NCBI GenBank assembly: GCA_948144175.1
Contig: CANXME010002073.1
Span: 62,001 to 126,000 of the forward strand
Source: Closterium sp. NIES-65
Taxonomy: Eukaryota > Streptophyta > Zygnematophyceae > Desmidiales > Closteriaceae
Length of the DNA stretch: 64,000 nt
Reading direction: 5' to 3'
The notes under the pieces are model-generated. The model was not told the DNA's origin and ran no database searches. It saw only the letters and a list, made by a program, of their open reading frames with translations. The position numbers and the translations under genes were made by a program. Every line of letters begins with the position of its first letter. Position 1 is the first letter of the stretch. Below are positions 1 through 12,200 of the stretch, piece after piece.

Positions 1-3000
1 CGCGTCTCACAGTCAGCTGCAGTACCCCCAGACTCAGCAACTCCAGGCTCAGCACCCCCAGACTCAGTAACCCCAGGCTCAGCACCCCCAGACTCGGCAA
101 CCCCAGGCTCAGCACCCCCAGACTCAGCACCCCCACGCTCAGTACCCCCGGACTCAGCACCCCCAGGTTCCGCACGCTCAGGCTCCGCACGCTCAGGCTC
201 AGAACCCCTAGCCGGACGCGAGTCGACAGCTACCTCGGCAGGCTCAACTGGGTCTACCTGGGAGACACCTGAAGGAGCGGCACCCTGAGGGGGGAGGGGG
301 TCTACCACTGCAGCACCTGGCGCGAGGAAGAGAGGCGGGGGAGGGAGCGGGGCAGTGCAGTAGGGGAAGAGGCGGTAGAAGGGCACGAACTCGTCAAAAG
401 TGACGTCCTGAGAGGGGAAGACGCGGTGCGAGGCGGGGTGGTAAAACTGCCAGCCAGACGCATCCGGGACAAAGCCAAGAAAGACACACGGAGCAGTGCG
501 GGAGGAGAGCTTGTCCGCAGACGTGTCGCGAACAAAATCTCGGGATCCCCAGACACGGAAGCGTGACGCATCGCCAACCTCCCCCGTCCACAGCAGTGTG
601 GGCGAGGTCTCCGGAGCGGAGACACGGGGCCAGAGGTTGAGCTGATGCGCAGCGTACCGGACCGCAAACGGCCACAGAAAGTGGGGGGCAACCGCGTGGA
701 CTAAGGAGGTACGAGCGACCTCCATGACCAAGTCAATGCGGCGCTCAGCAACTCCATTCTGCTGTGGAGAGGCCGGAAGCGTGAACGACTGGCGAATGCC
801 GTGCTCGGCACAATAGGCTGCCAAGAGGTCGGAGGAGAACTCACCACCTCTGTCAGAGTGCAAGCGCAGGACAGGAAACTCCGAGCGAAAACGCTCTCGC
901 AGCTGAAGACGTGCTCTGCTGATCTAAGGGATCAGAACATCAGGGACTTCACCCTTGGTGCGCAAGGGGAAGACCGTGGTGTAGCGCGAGTAGTCGTCAA
1001 CGACGATCAAGAAGTACCTCTCCTGGCCCTGACCACGGACGCGGGCTGGGCCCCACACGTCCATGTGGAGCGTCTGCAAAGGAGCAGTCGTCGGGGGGAA
1101 CGAGGAGGAGTGAGGGGCAGCGCGCTGCCGCCCCTCGACACAGGGAAGACAAGGAGGAGCAAGGGAGGGTGGGAGGGGAGGGAGTACCCGAGGAAGACCA
1201 GAGACAAGGTACCGGGCGTGCATGCCCCGAAGGCGCTGCACTGACGGGTGACCAAGTCGATGGTGCCAGAGGACTGTCTTGTGCGCCAGAGAGCGACACG
1301 AGCAGGGGGCTGACAGCTGACCTGACGCGGACGCAGACGCCGCTACCTGAAGGGACTCAGTGGTCACTGTGTACAGGTCCGACCCCGGCTGCCGAGTGAA
1401 GGTAGCCAGGTGACGGCCCGTCCGAGCACACGTGCAGTGTGTCACGCGCTCGTAGGAAGGGGTGAACTGGTGAACACCCCCATCCTGAAGCGCACAACCC
1501 GCCACCAAGTTCGTAGAGAACGAGGGGAGGTGGAGACCTGACAGTGTGCCCGACGGGACAGCAGGACAAGGAAGGACAGTGGAGGAGGTCGCAATGACCG
1601 GACCCCCAGAGGGGTCAGCGAGCGAGACAGCGACTGGTCGAGCAAGGGGCTCAAGAGCAGTGCGGTCACGAAAGAAACAGCGCGAAGCGCCTGAGTCTAG
1701 AGTGAAGGTGTGCAGTGCCTCAGTGGACTCAGTAGTACCTGGGGTGGCGGACACACAAGCACCTAGAGCAGTAGCCTCACCAGCACCTGGGGCAGCAGAC
1801 ACGCAAGCACCTAGGGCGGCAGCCTCACTCGTGCGGATGCCTGGGTCAGGCGGAACACACAGGTACTGGTCCTCCTCTCCACTAATAGTCAATGCATACA
1901 TGGCTTTGAGAATAACGTCAAAATCAAGAGCATAGATATCGATATCCTTCATGAGGAGATCAGCCCACTGAGGGAGCTCAGGAGCGTCAGGAAACTGAGC
2001 ACGCCAAGCGTCATCTAGGCGAGAGAAGCAGCGCTGCGCAGTGTGCGCCCTCCCGCACGTCTGTCCCTTGCGGCGACCAGTGCGGATGACGTACGTGCAG
2101 CTAAGGCTACCCCCCCCACCCCCGTGCTGTAAGTACCACTCACGAAGCTCCTGGGAGGACTGAGGGTGCTGCGTGCTCTGGCCAGTGCCAGAGCCTCCAC
2201 GACCACCACCGCCGCCGCCACCACGACCACCACCGCCCCTGCCGCCGCCACGTCCTCCGCCGCCACCACCACCGCCCCCACCCCGGCCACCACCGCCGCC
2301 GCTGCTTCCACCACCCCCACCGCTGCCACTAGCCCCTCCAGCCCCGCCACCGCCCCCACCGCCGCCACCACCCCCACCACCGCCTCCCCCGCCATCACCC
2401 CCACCGCCCTTGCCTCCCCTGCCCCTGCCGCTGCGGCGCCCGCTGGGAGCGGACGCAGACCCGACCTGCTCAGCACCAAGGAGGTCGACAGCAGCAGCAG
2501 AGGCGACAGAGGGGAGCAGGGGGGAGGGGGAACACCCCTCGAAGAAAGGGGTGCGGGGGTCACCACGAGAGGCACCTACAGCTACAATACTCTTCTCAGC
2601 TGCAAGGAGTTCCTTCTCGAGGGTGGCAATGGTGAGCTCAGTGGGGCAGCGGGCTAGGAAGCTGTCCCTGACTGAGCGCAGAGTGTCAGGGAGGCGGGTA
2701 ACTAGGTGGTAGAGAGTGAGCCAGAGCGGGGGAGGGTTGGAGGCAAGAAACTCAGCAGGCATAGCGGCACGGAAGCGGGCCTCACTAGTGCGGAGGTGCG
2801 TGATGAGGTCAGCGACTGTCTGGAAGGCGGACAGGTCAGGGAACAGGTAGGGAAGCGAGAGACGGCCTAGCGCAGCAGAGGCTGGGGAGGAGTAGCGCGC
2901 AACTACAGCAGTGTACAGTGCCTGGGCAGTCCTGTGCTGGCCGAAGTGCTCGCGCTCATCTACAGGCAGGGAGTTGCGAATAGCGAAGCGAGCGTGGGCG

Positions 3001-3197
3001 TCACGAGTCTGCCACTGGGAGCGGGTAGTGGCGTCAGCATCAGTAGCAGGGGCAGCAGCTTTGCCTAGTGCATGATCGTACAGCGAGACATCCTCCCTGG
3101 CAGTGAGCTGGAGGAACAGGTGCAGATCATCGAGCCAGATCTCAAACTTAATCGGGCGGCCCTCAGTATCGAACGAGAGAACTTTAGGGCTAGCCAT
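1..3197 (-). pseudogene. Element A gag-pol polyprotein (partial, one nonsense codon)
   Basis: Retrotransposon polyprotein for particle assembly, processing and integration. It starts at the ATG ending at 3197, with the opening MASPKVLSFDTEG shared in form by the other elements here. Order: copia-type gag domain (about 2680-3197), Gly-rich tract (about 2166-2430), C-x13-C-x3-H-x4-C motif (about 2030-2105), protease FTLDSGAS (about 1690), GAG-pre-integrase WHHRLGHPS (about 1270), integrase core HMDVWGP (about 1065). An in-frame TAG at 924-926 stands where sister copies have Trp (LIPW or LIHW). After it the same frame stays open to base 1 through the integrase core, its C-terminal part and the start of a GGAES-type repeat linker. 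The single stop could be recent, but RT is not visible. Confidence 0.88.
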
Positions 3198-3873
3198 AGC
3201 TGAAGTAGCAGCAGCAGTAGCAGTAGCAGGAGGAGCAGTTCAGTCCAGTACTGGCCCTGCTGCTCAGGTAAGGAGGGCGCAGCTCGGCTAGGACGGCGCG
3301 GCTCGGCTAGGGCGGCGCGGCTCGGCTAGGGCGGCGCGGCTCGGTCGGGTCGCGCGGTTCGGCTCGGGTCGCGCGGTTCAGCTGGGGTCGCGCTGCGCGG
3401 CTCGGTCGTAGAGGGGCGAGCGCGGGGGGCCGTTCGAGGCGAGCGCGGGGGAGGGGCCGTACGAGGCGAGCGCGGGGGCCGTTCGGGGCTAGTGCGGGGC
3501 CAATCAGGGGCCGTGAGAGGCTAGCGCGGGGCCTTAAGGGGCCGTGAGAGGCTAGCGCGGGGGCCGCAAGGGGCCGTTCGGGGCTAGCGCGGGGCCGTTC
3601 GGGGCCGTAGGAGGCTAGCGCGGGGCCGTAAGGGGCCGGGGGAGGCTAGCGCGGGGGCCGCACGGGGCCGTTCGGGGCTAGCACGGGGTCGTAAGGGAGG
3701 GGCCGTGAGAGGCCTTAAGGGGCGACGCGAGGGGCCGTGAGGGGCCTTAAAGGGCGACACGAGGAACGAGGCGCACGAGGGCGCTAGGAAAAGGCGGCGC
3801 ACTAGGGCGCGGCTAGCGGAAACGGTGGGCCCTAACGTTTCGGTCCTAGGTGAAACCTAGGCTCGTAATACCA
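3198..3873 (-). repeat. Leader of element A with GC-rich tandem repeats
   Basis: Non-coding stretch between PBS and gag start. It holds tandem variants of a GGCTAGGGCGGCGCGGCTC unit (about 3280-3420) and then of GAGGCTAGCGCGGGGCCGT (about 3430-3770). No conserved protein is seen. Every copia element here has a leader of this kind, with a unit particular to its family. Confidence 0.75.
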
Positions 3874-4050
3874 TGTCAGAATGAGAAACGAGAATGGTGT
3901 GACTAACAGGAACAAGAGTATGTCAGAATGAGAAACGAGAATGGTGTGACTAACAGGAACAAGAGTACAAATATGAAACCCTAATCTGGTGTACCCCCTA
4001 AGGTGTAACCCACTACAGCCTAGAACCACATAAACATATAATGTTTGACA
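3874..4050 (-). repeat. 5' LTR of element A with an internal 47-bp duplication
   Basis: On the minus strand it runs TGTCAAACATTATATG... to ...CATTCTGACA and abuts the PBS. The block 3874-3920 is repeated exactly at 3921-3967, so the LTR is 177 bp instead of the about 130 bp typical here. The duplicated block is the U5 end next to the PBS. It carries the core shared by all LTRs in the window (GGCTGTAGTGGGTTA..., GGGGGTACA). Confidence 0.9.
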
Positions 4051-7000
4051 CTACGGACTCATCCGAAGGCAGAGCTGAGAGCGAGTGGCGAGTTGACAGA
4101 GGAGTGGCCTAAGGCGAGGAGTACGTGAAGTTGAAGCGCTTAAGGACCTGCTGCACCATATGTGACTGAGTCAAGGTAATGGTGCGCTGTGCTCTGTCCC
4201 GGGTGATCTGCAAGCCAAGATAGCTGCGCAATTCACCCAGGTCTGTGCACGTGTGTCTCTTCTACAGCTCGGACTTCACGTGGGCGAGTCCAGCAGTGTC
4301 AGCAGTAGCAAAGACCAAGTCGTCGACGTACACGGGGATGTAGAACGGTGCGCAGAATGAGCGACGGGTCAGTAGTAGAAAGAGCAAACCCAAGAGCCGC
4401 AAGTGTAGTCCTTAGTGTGTCGTGCCACTCACGGGGCTCCTGGTGGAGACCGTAGACTTGCCGCCGGAGGCTCCACAGGGTACCAGGAGGAAACAACGCA
4501 GTGAAGCCAGGTGGGCAGCGCAGCCATATCTCCTCGTGCACGCTGCCCTGTACGAAAGCAATGCTGAAGTCAAGAGAGTGAAGCTCGTAGTCACGCTCAG
4601 CAGCGAAGAGCAGCAGTATCCGAAGAGTGGTCATCTTCAGGGTCGGGGAGAAGGTCTGGAAGAATTCAACTCCCTCTCGCTGACTGAAGCCTCGAGCAAC
4701 GTAAGGTGCCTTGAAGACAGGCGGAGAACCCGGCGGCCACTTCACCGTGAAAATCCACATGCCACTGACGATGTTCGCCCCAAGAGAGGGAACCTCATCG
4801 ACGAACGTGCCTGTGGACTTCTAGGATGCCATCTCTGCGTCCATGGTTGACTACCACTGAGAGGAGTAGGGACGCTCTATCGCCTCTGCGTAAGAGCGCG
4901 GGGTCGGGATGTCTGGTGCATCCGGGTCTCCCTCAGGTGCAATCAGCATGGACACAAGATGAGGTACAGTGGCTGCAAAGCACTCAAAGTCCACCTGCTT
5001 GTCCTCAAAGACGTCCATGCTAAGAGCACACTCACCCCCGACGGACGAAGGACAGACAGACTCAGACTCAGCAACATGACTAGCGGAGCAGTCGAGACGA
5101 CAGTGAGCAGCAAAGTCGACAAGCTCAGCAACTAAGGCAGACGCAGCAGAGGACTCAAAGAAAGGGTAAGTGACAGCACTGGCCAGTATACGCGTGACAG
5201 TAGGACTAGCAGCACGAAGGGAGTCAGACTTTGGGTGAGAAAGGGCAGGAAGAGAGGACCCAAGAGGAGACGGTAGAGGGACACGCTCTGGAGTAGTGGA
5301 AGGGCGCAGAGCCATCAGGTGCGTGCCAGGGACAGGAGGAGGACGCTGACGCGAACCACGACGACTAGTGCTAGCAGCACGAACAGGCGACGCAGGACGA
5401 GACGCAGGCTCACGACACTCAGTAAGACCTCCGGTCAGAACAATGTAAGGAGAAGGAGCAGTCAGTGGGGAGGCGAGCAGTAACTTTCACTGCGACTGGA
5501 CAGGCGGTGGACACTCTAAGGAAGGAGCAGGACCAATAGAAGGCGAAAGACCAAGAACCTGCTGAAGGAGCGGAACGTAGTACGGCCACGGCCGCGCAGC
5601 GCCTCCAGAACCAGCAGGGTCAGAACCAGCACCCCCAGTGGCAGCTCCAACTCAAGCAGTACCACCATCTCCAGCAGCACCTCCAACAGCACCAGAATCG
5701 CCAACTTCAGCACCCACAAGAGCACCGGCTTTAGCAGCACCTCCAGCTCCAGCATTCCCAGCAGCTCCAGCTCGAGCAGGACCACCAGAAGCCCCAGCAG
5801 CGCTAGCAGCTCCAGCTCTAGTACCTCCAGCAGCACCTGCCCCAGCAGCACCGCCAGCCCTAGCACCTCCAGCAGCTCCGGCTCCAACAGCACCACCAGG
5901 CCCAGCAGCTCCAGTACCTCTAGTACGAGCACCTCCACGACCAGTGGCTCCAGAACCCCCAGCAGCTCCAGCAGCGGCAGGACCTCCAGCAGCAGCAGGG
6001 CCTCCAGCGCACGTAGAAACACCAGCTCCAGCAGCACGGCTCCAGCACCAAGCACACCATTCGCCGCCGGGACCAAGCACCCGAAGGACCTCCAAGCTCA
6101 GCACTGCCAGACTCCACACAAGCAGGCCCAGCACCCTAATGCTCCGCAACCCCGGACTCAGCAACCCCAAGCACAGCACACCCACACTCAGCACCCCCTG
6201 ACTCAGCACCCCCAAGCTCCGCACGCTCAAGCTCAGCACCCCCAGACCCGGCACCCGCAGGCTCAGCACCCCTAGCAGCACCATAGTCAATAGCTGCCTC
6301 GACAGGCTCGACTGCGTCTACCTGGGACACACCAGAGGGGGCACGACCCTAAGGGGGGAGGGGGCCTACTGGGGGAGGAACTGGCGCGAGGAAGAGCGGC
6401 CGGGGGGGGGAGGGGGGCAGTGCGGTAGGGGAAGAGACGGTAGTAAGGAACCGACTCATCAAACGTGACGTCCTGAGAGGACACAACACGACGCGAGGTG
6501 GGATGGTAAACTGCCAACCAGGCGCGTCAGGGGGGAAGCCAAGGAAAACGCAGGGAACAGCACGGGGGGACAGCTTGTCCGCAGACAAGTCGCGGACGAA
6601 AGCTCGAGATCCCCAGACACGGAACGCAGACCCATCGCCAACCTTCCCCGTCCACCGCAGACTAGGTGTGGTCTCCGGCATGGAGACCCGGGGCAGGAGG
6701 TTGAGCTGATGCGCCGCGTACTCAACCGCGAACGGCCACAGAAAATGGGGAGCAGCCGCATGGATCATGAACGTATGAGCGACATCCGTGACCATGCCAA
6801 TGTGGCGCTCAGCAATCCCATTTTTCTGCGGAGAGGCCGGAAGCGTGAACGTCTGGCGGATGCCCTCGGCACGACAGAAGGCTCGCAAAAGGTCGGAGGA
6901 AAACTCTCCACCTTTGTCGGAGTGCAGACGCAGAACAGGAAGGTCCGAGCCGAAACTCTCGCTGAGCTGACGACGGGCAGCGCGGATCCAGTCTTTCAGC

Positions 7001-8425
7001 ACCTCAGTGACCTCACCCTTGCGGCGCAAGGGGAAGAATGTGGTGTAACGCGAGTACTCGTCAACGACCAGCATAAAGTAGCGCTCGTGACCTTGGCCAT
7101 GGACGCGGGCTGGGCCCCACACGTCCATGTGAAGCGTCTGCAAGGGAGCCTCCGTCAGAGGGAACTCGGAGGAGTGAGGAGCAGCGCGCTGCCGTCCCTC
7201 AACGCAAGGAACGCAGATAGGGGCAGGCCCCGGGGGAAGGGGAGGGAGAGACCGGGGAAGACCAGTGGCAAGGACACGGGAGGCCATGCCTCGGAGACGA
7301 GGCAGGGAGGGGTGACCAAGGCGGTGGTGCCAGAGGAGAATCTTGTGAGACAGGAGGCGAAACGAGCAGGGGGCAGTCTCAGGACGAGACTTGGACGCTG
7401 CAGCAAACACCTGACCCGACGCAGCTACCTGACCAGACTCGGCAACCGCAGGAGACACAGTACTCAGTGTGTACAGGCTCGACCCAGGCTGACGGGTGAA
7501 CGTGGCCAGGTGCCGGCCCGTCTGAGTGCACGAACAGTGGGTCACCCGCTGACCTCCAGGAGTGAACTGGTCAACCCACGCGTCCTGAAGGTCAGCTCCA
7601 CTCACCGAGTTCGTGGAGAACGAGGGGAGGTGGAGGCCAGACAGAGAGCCAGACGGGACCGCCGGACGCGGCAGATCCGTGGAGGAGTGTGCAAGGACCG
7701 GACCCCCAGAGGGGTCAGCCAGAGAGACTGCCACTGGCCGCCTGAGCGGCGTGAGTGTGGTGCAATCGCGATAGAAGGAGCGGGAAGCTCGTGAGTCAAG
7801 CGTGAAGGTGTGCAAGGCCGCAGCAGGCGTAGTACCAGAGAGAGCAGACTCACCAGCACCTGGAGCAGTGGACTCACTAGCGCCTAGAGCAGCAGCCTCA
7901 CCAGCACCTAGAGCAGCAGACTCTATACCTGGGGCAGGCGGCACACACAGGTGACAGGCACCCTCAGCATTAGTTGGCAATGCATACATGGCAGTGAGGA
8001 TAGTTCATAGTGAAGAGCAAAGATATCTACCCTCTGCCTAAGCAGCTCCAGCCAGGAGGGGAGCTTAGCATCGTCGCCAAACTCTGTACGCCAGGCGTCA
8101 CTCAGACTGGCGAAGCAGCGCGACTCTGTGTGACCAATCGTCCCGCAAGGCTGACCAGCCCGAGCACCAGTGCGAATGACGTACGGGCAGCGAGCAGTAC
8201 TCCGTGACCCTGTACTCTGGGTGTACCACTCACGAAGCTGCTGGGGCGAAAGGACCGCGAGCGGACGCTGCTGAAGCTGCACCTCGTCACTACAAGAAGC
8301 TCCCGAACGACCCGCCCCAGGGGGACTCCCACCACGACCACCCCTACAACCCCAACTAGCGTAACACTCACGAAGCTGCTGGGGCGTGAGGGACTAACGT
8401 GGACGTCGCTGGAGCTGCATCCGGC
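4051..8425 (-). pseudogene. Element B gag-pol remnant
   Basis: Degenerate polyprotein without the N-terminal gag domain. It begins near the LREWY segment, which is present twice (about 8229-8281 and 8366-8420), as in H. A long open piece (7989-6349) carries protease, GAG-pre-integrase and most of integrase. The protease motif is LDSRAS rather than LDSGAS, so the catalytic Gly is changed. A 1-bp deletion near 6510 shifts frame after the integrase (WQFY in relatives). A repeat-rich linker fills about 5500-6345. RT is at 4299-4760; a TAG at 4851-4853 replaces the Gln of SSQWQ, and about 17 bp is missing just before YVDD. The remnant stops at 4050, where A inserted. Confidence 0.85.
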
Positions 8426-8900
8426 CGCCAGGAGCAGCAGTAGCAGTAGTAGCAGTAGCAGCAGCAGTAGCAGCAGCAACAGCAGTAGCAGCACGGGCAG
8501 GGCGTGTGGCTCAGTAGAGCAGGGCTGCACAGCCCGGCAGCACGACATGGCTCGGCCGGGCGGCTCGGCGCCGCTGAGCGGCTCGGCTCAGCTTGGCGGT
8601 GCGGCTCGGCTGGCAGGCAGGCGAGGTAGGCAGGCTAGCGCGGCAGCGCGCTAGTAAGGCATGCGCGCGGGAAGCGGGGGTATGGCAAGTGCTCACCAGT
8701 GGCGGGAAGGGCAGTCGCTCGCCGGGCGAGCAGGGTAGGCGCACAACGGCGGCGACGGCAGGGTCGCGACAGCTGCAGGGCGGGGCCGCGACAGCGGCAG
8801 GGAGAGGGGGGGGGGCAACACGGCAGCAGCCGCACGGCGGGGCCGCGACTGCGGCAGGGGGCTCCGCGGCAGCTGCTGCTGGGCGGGGCCGGATGGCGGC
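8426..8900 (-). repeat. Element B leader, first piece
   Basis: GC-rich non-coding sequence between B's truncated gag and the point where C inserted. It begins with CAG/CTG-type triplets (8430-8500), then GGCTCGG and GGGGCCGCGAC-type repeats. The last five bases (GCGGC, 8896-8900) are the target duplication of C. No conserved protein is seen on either strand. Confidence 0.65.
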
Positions 8901-9024
8901 TGTGAAATTGAACGAGGATGAAAAGACTAGGAAAAATTGGGTACAAGTACAAACCCTAGAAAGCTGTACCCCATATGTGCTACCCCACTATAGCCTACAG
9001 CAGCTAAGTCATATAAATCTGACA
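8901..9024 (-). repeat. 3' LTR of element C
   Basis: On the minus strand TGTCAGATTT...TTTCACA, 124 bp, preceded by the polypurine-like CCTATGGGGGTG. It matches the copy at 15491-15615. Confidence 0.95.
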
Positions 9025-9056
9025 CACCCCCATAGGCAACGTGGGTGAGGACAAGG

Positions 9057-9148
9057 GGTCACAAGACCAGTCAAGCAAAGCAAAGCAAGCTCAGGGTGGA
9101 TCACAACGTCACCACACATTCCGAGCACAAGTTCAAGGCCACAAGGCC
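9057..9148 (-). other. Twin TTGT-loop hairpins, 3' non-coding block of element C
   Basis: On the minus strand, GGCC-TTGT-GGCC (9137-9148) is followed by GGTC-TTGT-GACC (9057-9068). Between them is the conserved GATCCACCCTGAGC block. The same arrangement stands between RNase H and the polypurine tract in D, E, F and G. Confidence 0.6.
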
Positions 9149-9231
9149 AGTTCACATTCAGGATTACATATATATATAAGGCTAAAAAAGCAAGAGCAGG
9201 TGTATATATATATGTAACAATACAAACAAGG

Positions 9232-12200
9232 TCAAGGGGTGAGCAAGTGAGGCAAGGTAGGCACAAGACCGAGCTAAGTACAGAAACGCTGATGATCACA
9301 AGGCGCAAGTGCCTTCGTGAAGATATCAGCAGTGTTGGCCTCAGAGGCCACGTACGCAAGGCGCAGCTGACCACACTACTGTAGCTCACGAGCAAGGAAG
9401 TAGCGAAGAGGAATGTGCTTCGTTCTGTGCTCCAGTCTCTGCTCGCGACACAAGGCCAGCATGGCCTTGTTGTCTACGTACAGCACTGGAGGAGAACGAG
9501 GCGGCTCTCCGAGGTCAGTCAGCAGGTAGGTGAGCCAGCGTAGCTCCTGTGCAGCCATGGCCCCTGCGTAGATCTCAGCCTCACAACTGGAGCCGAGAAC
9601 AGAAGACGAGCGGGTAGCCCGCCACGAAACTGAGCCGGAACCAAGGCTGAAGGTGTAACCCTGTGACGACCGCTGCGTAGCCAAGTCGTCAGCCCAAGAA
9701 GCGTCTGCGTGCCCAGTGAGGACCACTGGACTCTGCCCTCCAAGCACAAGCCCCATGGCCGACGTACTACACAAGTAGCGCAACACCCTCTTCGCTGCAG
9801 CCATGTGCTCCGGTCTGTATCTCCCACGAGCAACATAGCGTGCGAGAATGCTAAGAGGGTATGCAAGGTCAGGTCGTGTGCAGGTCATCAGGTACATGAG
9901 GCAGCCAACAAGCTCTGGGTACGGGCCACTCGACTCTACGGACTCATCCGAAGGCAGAGCTGAGAGCGAGTGGCGAGTAGGCAGAGGAGTGGCCTGAGGC
10001 GAGGAGTACGTGAAGCGGAAGCGCTGAAGGATCTGCTGCACCATGTGTGACTGAGTCAGGGTAATGGTGCGGCGTGCTCTATCCCGGGTGATCTGCAAGC
10101 CAAGATAGCTACGCAGTTCACCCAGATCTGTGCACGTGTGTCTCTTCTGCAGCTCGGACTTTACGTGGGCGAGTCCAGCACTGTCAGCTGTGGCAATGAC
10201 CAAGTCGTCGACGTACACGAGGATGTAGAACGGCGGCAAAGAAGTGTCGGTGCGCAGAAACATCGACGGGCCGGCAGTAGAGGGAGCAAACCCAAGAGCC
10301 GCAAGCGTAGTCCTCAGTGTGTCGTGCCACTCACGTGGTGCCTGGCGGAGACCGTAGACTGGCCGCCGGAGGCTCCACTAGGTGCCAGGAGGAAAAGTCC
10401 CAGTGAAGCCAAGTGGGCGGCGCAGCCAGATCTCCTTGTGCAGGCTGCCCTGCAAGAAAGCAGTGCTGAAGTCAAGAAAGTGTAGCTCGTAGTCACGGTG
10501 AGCAGCAACGTGCAGCAGTACCCGAAGAGTGGTCATTTTTAGGGTGGGAGAGAAGTTCTGAAAGTAGTCAACTCCCTGCCGCTGACTGAAGCCACGAGCC
10601 ACGTAACGCGCCTTGAAGACAGGCTGAGAACCCGGCGGCCGCTTCACCCTGAAAATCCACATGCCACTGACGATGTTCGCCCCAGGCGGTGGAACCTTGT
10701 CAACGTAGGTGCCTGTGGACTTCCAGGAAGCCATCTCTGCGTCCATGGCTGCCTGTCATTGAGAGGTGCAGGGACCCTCTATCGCCTCCGCGTAAGAGCG
10801 CGGAGTCGGGATGTCAAGTGCATCCGGGTCTCTCTCAGGGGTAAGCAGTACGGACATGAGATGAGGTGAAGCAGCAGCCAAACACTGGAACTCCTCCTGC
10901 GTGTCCTCAAAGACGTCCCTGCCAAGGGCACACTCACCCCCGACGGACGGAGGACAAACAGAATCAGACGCAGAAACAAGACTAGCAGCGTAGTCTAGAC
11001 GACAGCGAGTAGCAAAGTCGACGAGCTCAGCAACTAGGGCAGACGCAGCAGTGGACTCAAAGGAAGGGTCGGTGACAACAGTAGCAAGGAGACGCGTGAC
11101 AGTCGGACTGGCAGCACGAAGGGAGTCCGACTCTGGGTCAGCAAGAGCTGGAAGAGAGGACTCAGGAGGAGAAGGCAAAGGGGCACGCAGAGGAGCAGTG
11201 GACGGACAGAGAGACATCCGGTGCGTGCCGGGCACAGGGGGAGGATGCGGACGCGAACCACGACCACTAGCGCGAGCAGCACGGACAGGCGACGCAGGAC
11301 GAGACGCAGGCTCACGACGCTCAGCAAGACGTCCAGTAGGACCAGTGAAGGGAGAAGGAGCAGGCAGTGGGGAGGCCGGCTGAAACTGTAACTGTGACGG
11401 GACAGGGTGTGGACACTCTAAGGGAGGAGGAGGACCAGTAGAAGGCGGGAGACCAAGAACCTGCTCAAGGAGCGGAATGAAGTACGGCCGAGGCCGCGCA
11501 GCGACTCCAGACACAGCAGGGACAGCTCCAGCACCCCCAGCAGCTCGAGTAGCTTGAGGACCTCCAACAGCACCAGTAGTACCCCCAGCAGGACCGCCTC
11601 CAGTACCGATAGCGCCAACACCCTCAGCAGCTCCAGCTCTAGTCGGACCACGAGAAGAAGCAGTGGCTCCAACTCCAGTAGTACCCGCAGGCCCAGCAGC
11701 TCCAGTACTCCCAGTACGAACACCTCCAAGACCCGTGGCACCAGCACCCTCCGTAGTCGAAGAACCTCAAGCTCCAGAAGCACGCCTCCAGCGCCAGGCA
11801 AACCACTCACGCACATCCTGTGGAGAGAGTGGCTCCCGTCGAGACGGAGCACCCGGAGAACCTCCAGGCCCAGCACCGCCAAACGCCACACGAGCAGGCC
11901 TAGCTCCCTCAGGCTCCGCACCCCCAGGCTCAGCACCTCCAGGCGTAGCATCCCCAGGCTCAGCACCCCCACTCGTAGCACCCCCTGGCTCAGCACCCCC
12001 AGACTCAGCACCCCTTGGCTCAGCACCCCCAGTCATAGCACCCCCAGACTCAGCACCCCCAGACTCAGCACCCCCAGACTCAGCACCCCTAGACTCAACA
12101 CCCCCAGACTCAGCATCCCCAGGCTCAGTACCCCCAGGCGTAGCACCCACACGCTCACCATCCCCAGAGTCAGCACCCCCAGGCTCAGCACCCTTAGCAG

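Larger units (their letters stand above)
1..4050 (-). mobile_element. Ty1/copia element A (5' part; runs off left edge)
   Basis: Minus-strand copia retrotransposon. Visible parts, in element order, are the 5' LTR (3874-4050), a primer-binding site reading TGGTATTACGAGC just inside it, a GC-rich leader, gag, Gly-rich tract, zinc-knuckle-like motif, protease, GAG-pre-integrase and integrase. The linker towards reverse transcriptase leaves the window at base 1. It is inserted in element B at the RT/RNase H junction: B sequence resumes at 4051. The other end and the second target duplication lie outside the window. Gag and leader are closest to element F. Confidence 0.9.

Noticed and set aside
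2166-2712. Pro-rich and Thr/Ala-rich open frames on the plus strand
   Set aside because: Antisense shadows of the Gly-rich tract of gag in element A. The same applies in B, C, D, F, G and H.
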